Assembly: GCA_037381915.1 (NCBI GenBank)
Contig: JARRQJ010000028.1
Span: 29,296 to 93,295 of the forward strand
Source: JARRQJ01 sp037381915
Lineage (GTDB): Bacteria; Pseudomonadota; Gammaproteobacteria; DRLM01
Length of the DNA stretch: 64,000 nucleotides
Direction of reading: 5' to 3'
The translations under genes were made by a program, and so were the position numbers. The stretch's first letter is position 1. Each line of letters begins with the position of its first letter. The notes beneath the pieces are model-generated. The model was not told the DNA's origin, did no database searches, and worked only from the letters and a program-made list of their open reading frames with translations. Below are positions 63,907-64,000 of this stretch, piece by piece.

Positions 63907-64000
63907 ATGAAAAAGCAACTAGTTACAGCCGCTGTGCTAGCGATTACCGGTATGGTGACTGGAGTCACGCAGGCTGCTCCCATATCGCTCCCCGGTGACC
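63907..64000 (+). CDS. Secreted protein, possible PEP-CTERM substrate (3' end outside window)
   Basis: Only 31 residues are visible. They form a signal peptide (KKQLVTAAVLAITGMVTGVTQAA) followed by PISLPGD. AGGAGA at 63894-63899 lies seven bases before the ATG. PEP-CTERM proteins of XrtA bacteria commonly start this way and sit behind a sigma-54 promoter, but the C-terminal PEP-CTERM signal would be beyond the window, so the assignment is a guess from context. Confidence 0.6.
   Translation, partial: MKKQLVTAAVLAITGMVTGVTQAAPISLPGD

Overview
The window is one large extracellular-polysaccharide and protein-sorting locus from a Gram-negative bacterium. It is probably a gammaproteobacterium, possibly a betaproteobacterium. 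The evidence is outer-membrane lipoproteins with lipoboxes, C-terminal-aromatic beta-barrels, a Lol-like trafficking set and an almost complete exosortase A (XrtA)/PEP-CTERM gene set. I see no rRNA, tRNA or CRISPR array. Family names (TIGR/Pfam style) are recognised by eye from motifs, gene length and gene order; no search was run.

Region 1 (1-17752, plus strand) is a glycan-modification island. It holds family-2 glycosyltransferases, a lipobox FG-GAP/ASPIC lipoprotein, a frameshifted alpha/alpha-toroid gene, a non-hydrolysing UDP-GlcNAc 2-epimerase, two sulfotransferases, a SAM-binding-fold protein and a NodB deacetylase. It also holds a 1041-residue fusion of a GT2, a membrane domain and an alkaline-phosphatase-superfamily domain with Thr where sulfatases have Cys/Ser. 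Region 2 (18096-23209, minus strand) has a TPR protein, two glycosyltransferases, a deacetylase-fold membrane protein and a 5'-truncated sulfotransferase.

Region 3 (23356-51187) is the XrtA locus. A divergent asparagine-synthase homologue (plus strand) is followed by a minus-strand array. In transcription order from 51187 this reads: export lipoprotein, chain-length protein, tyrosine autokinase, beta-barrel, ATPase, WecB, deacetylase, FemAB, sugar transferase, XrtA-EpsI, second sugar transferase, amidotransferase, sulfotransferase, three glycosyltransferases, AMP-ligase, toroid protein, formyltransferase and O-antigen-ligase-like protein. No Wzx flippase, initiating sugar-phosphate transferase, or PrsK/PrsR regulator gene lies in the window.

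Region 4 (51656-62464) has two exosortase-associated, LuxI-like acyltransferases. They are interleaved with a LolD-like ATPase, two LolC/E-like permeases, a LolA-like periplasmic protein and a SPOR plus DUF1302-like barrel. A flavin oxidase and a membrane protein follow. I read this as a possible dedicated acyl-product or lipid export route; this is an inference. The window ends inside a small secreted protein preceded by a textbook sigma-54 promoter, which fits known sigma-54 control of PEP-CTERM protein genes.

A roughly 155-bp MITE-like element with imperfect terminal inverted repeats is present in four copies (17737, 37095, 55336, 63282). Two of them supply the stop codon of a glycosyltransferase gene. 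Related GC-rich hairpin repeats fill several intergenic gaps, and a decayed ISL3-type transposase end lies near 62.8-63.05 kb.
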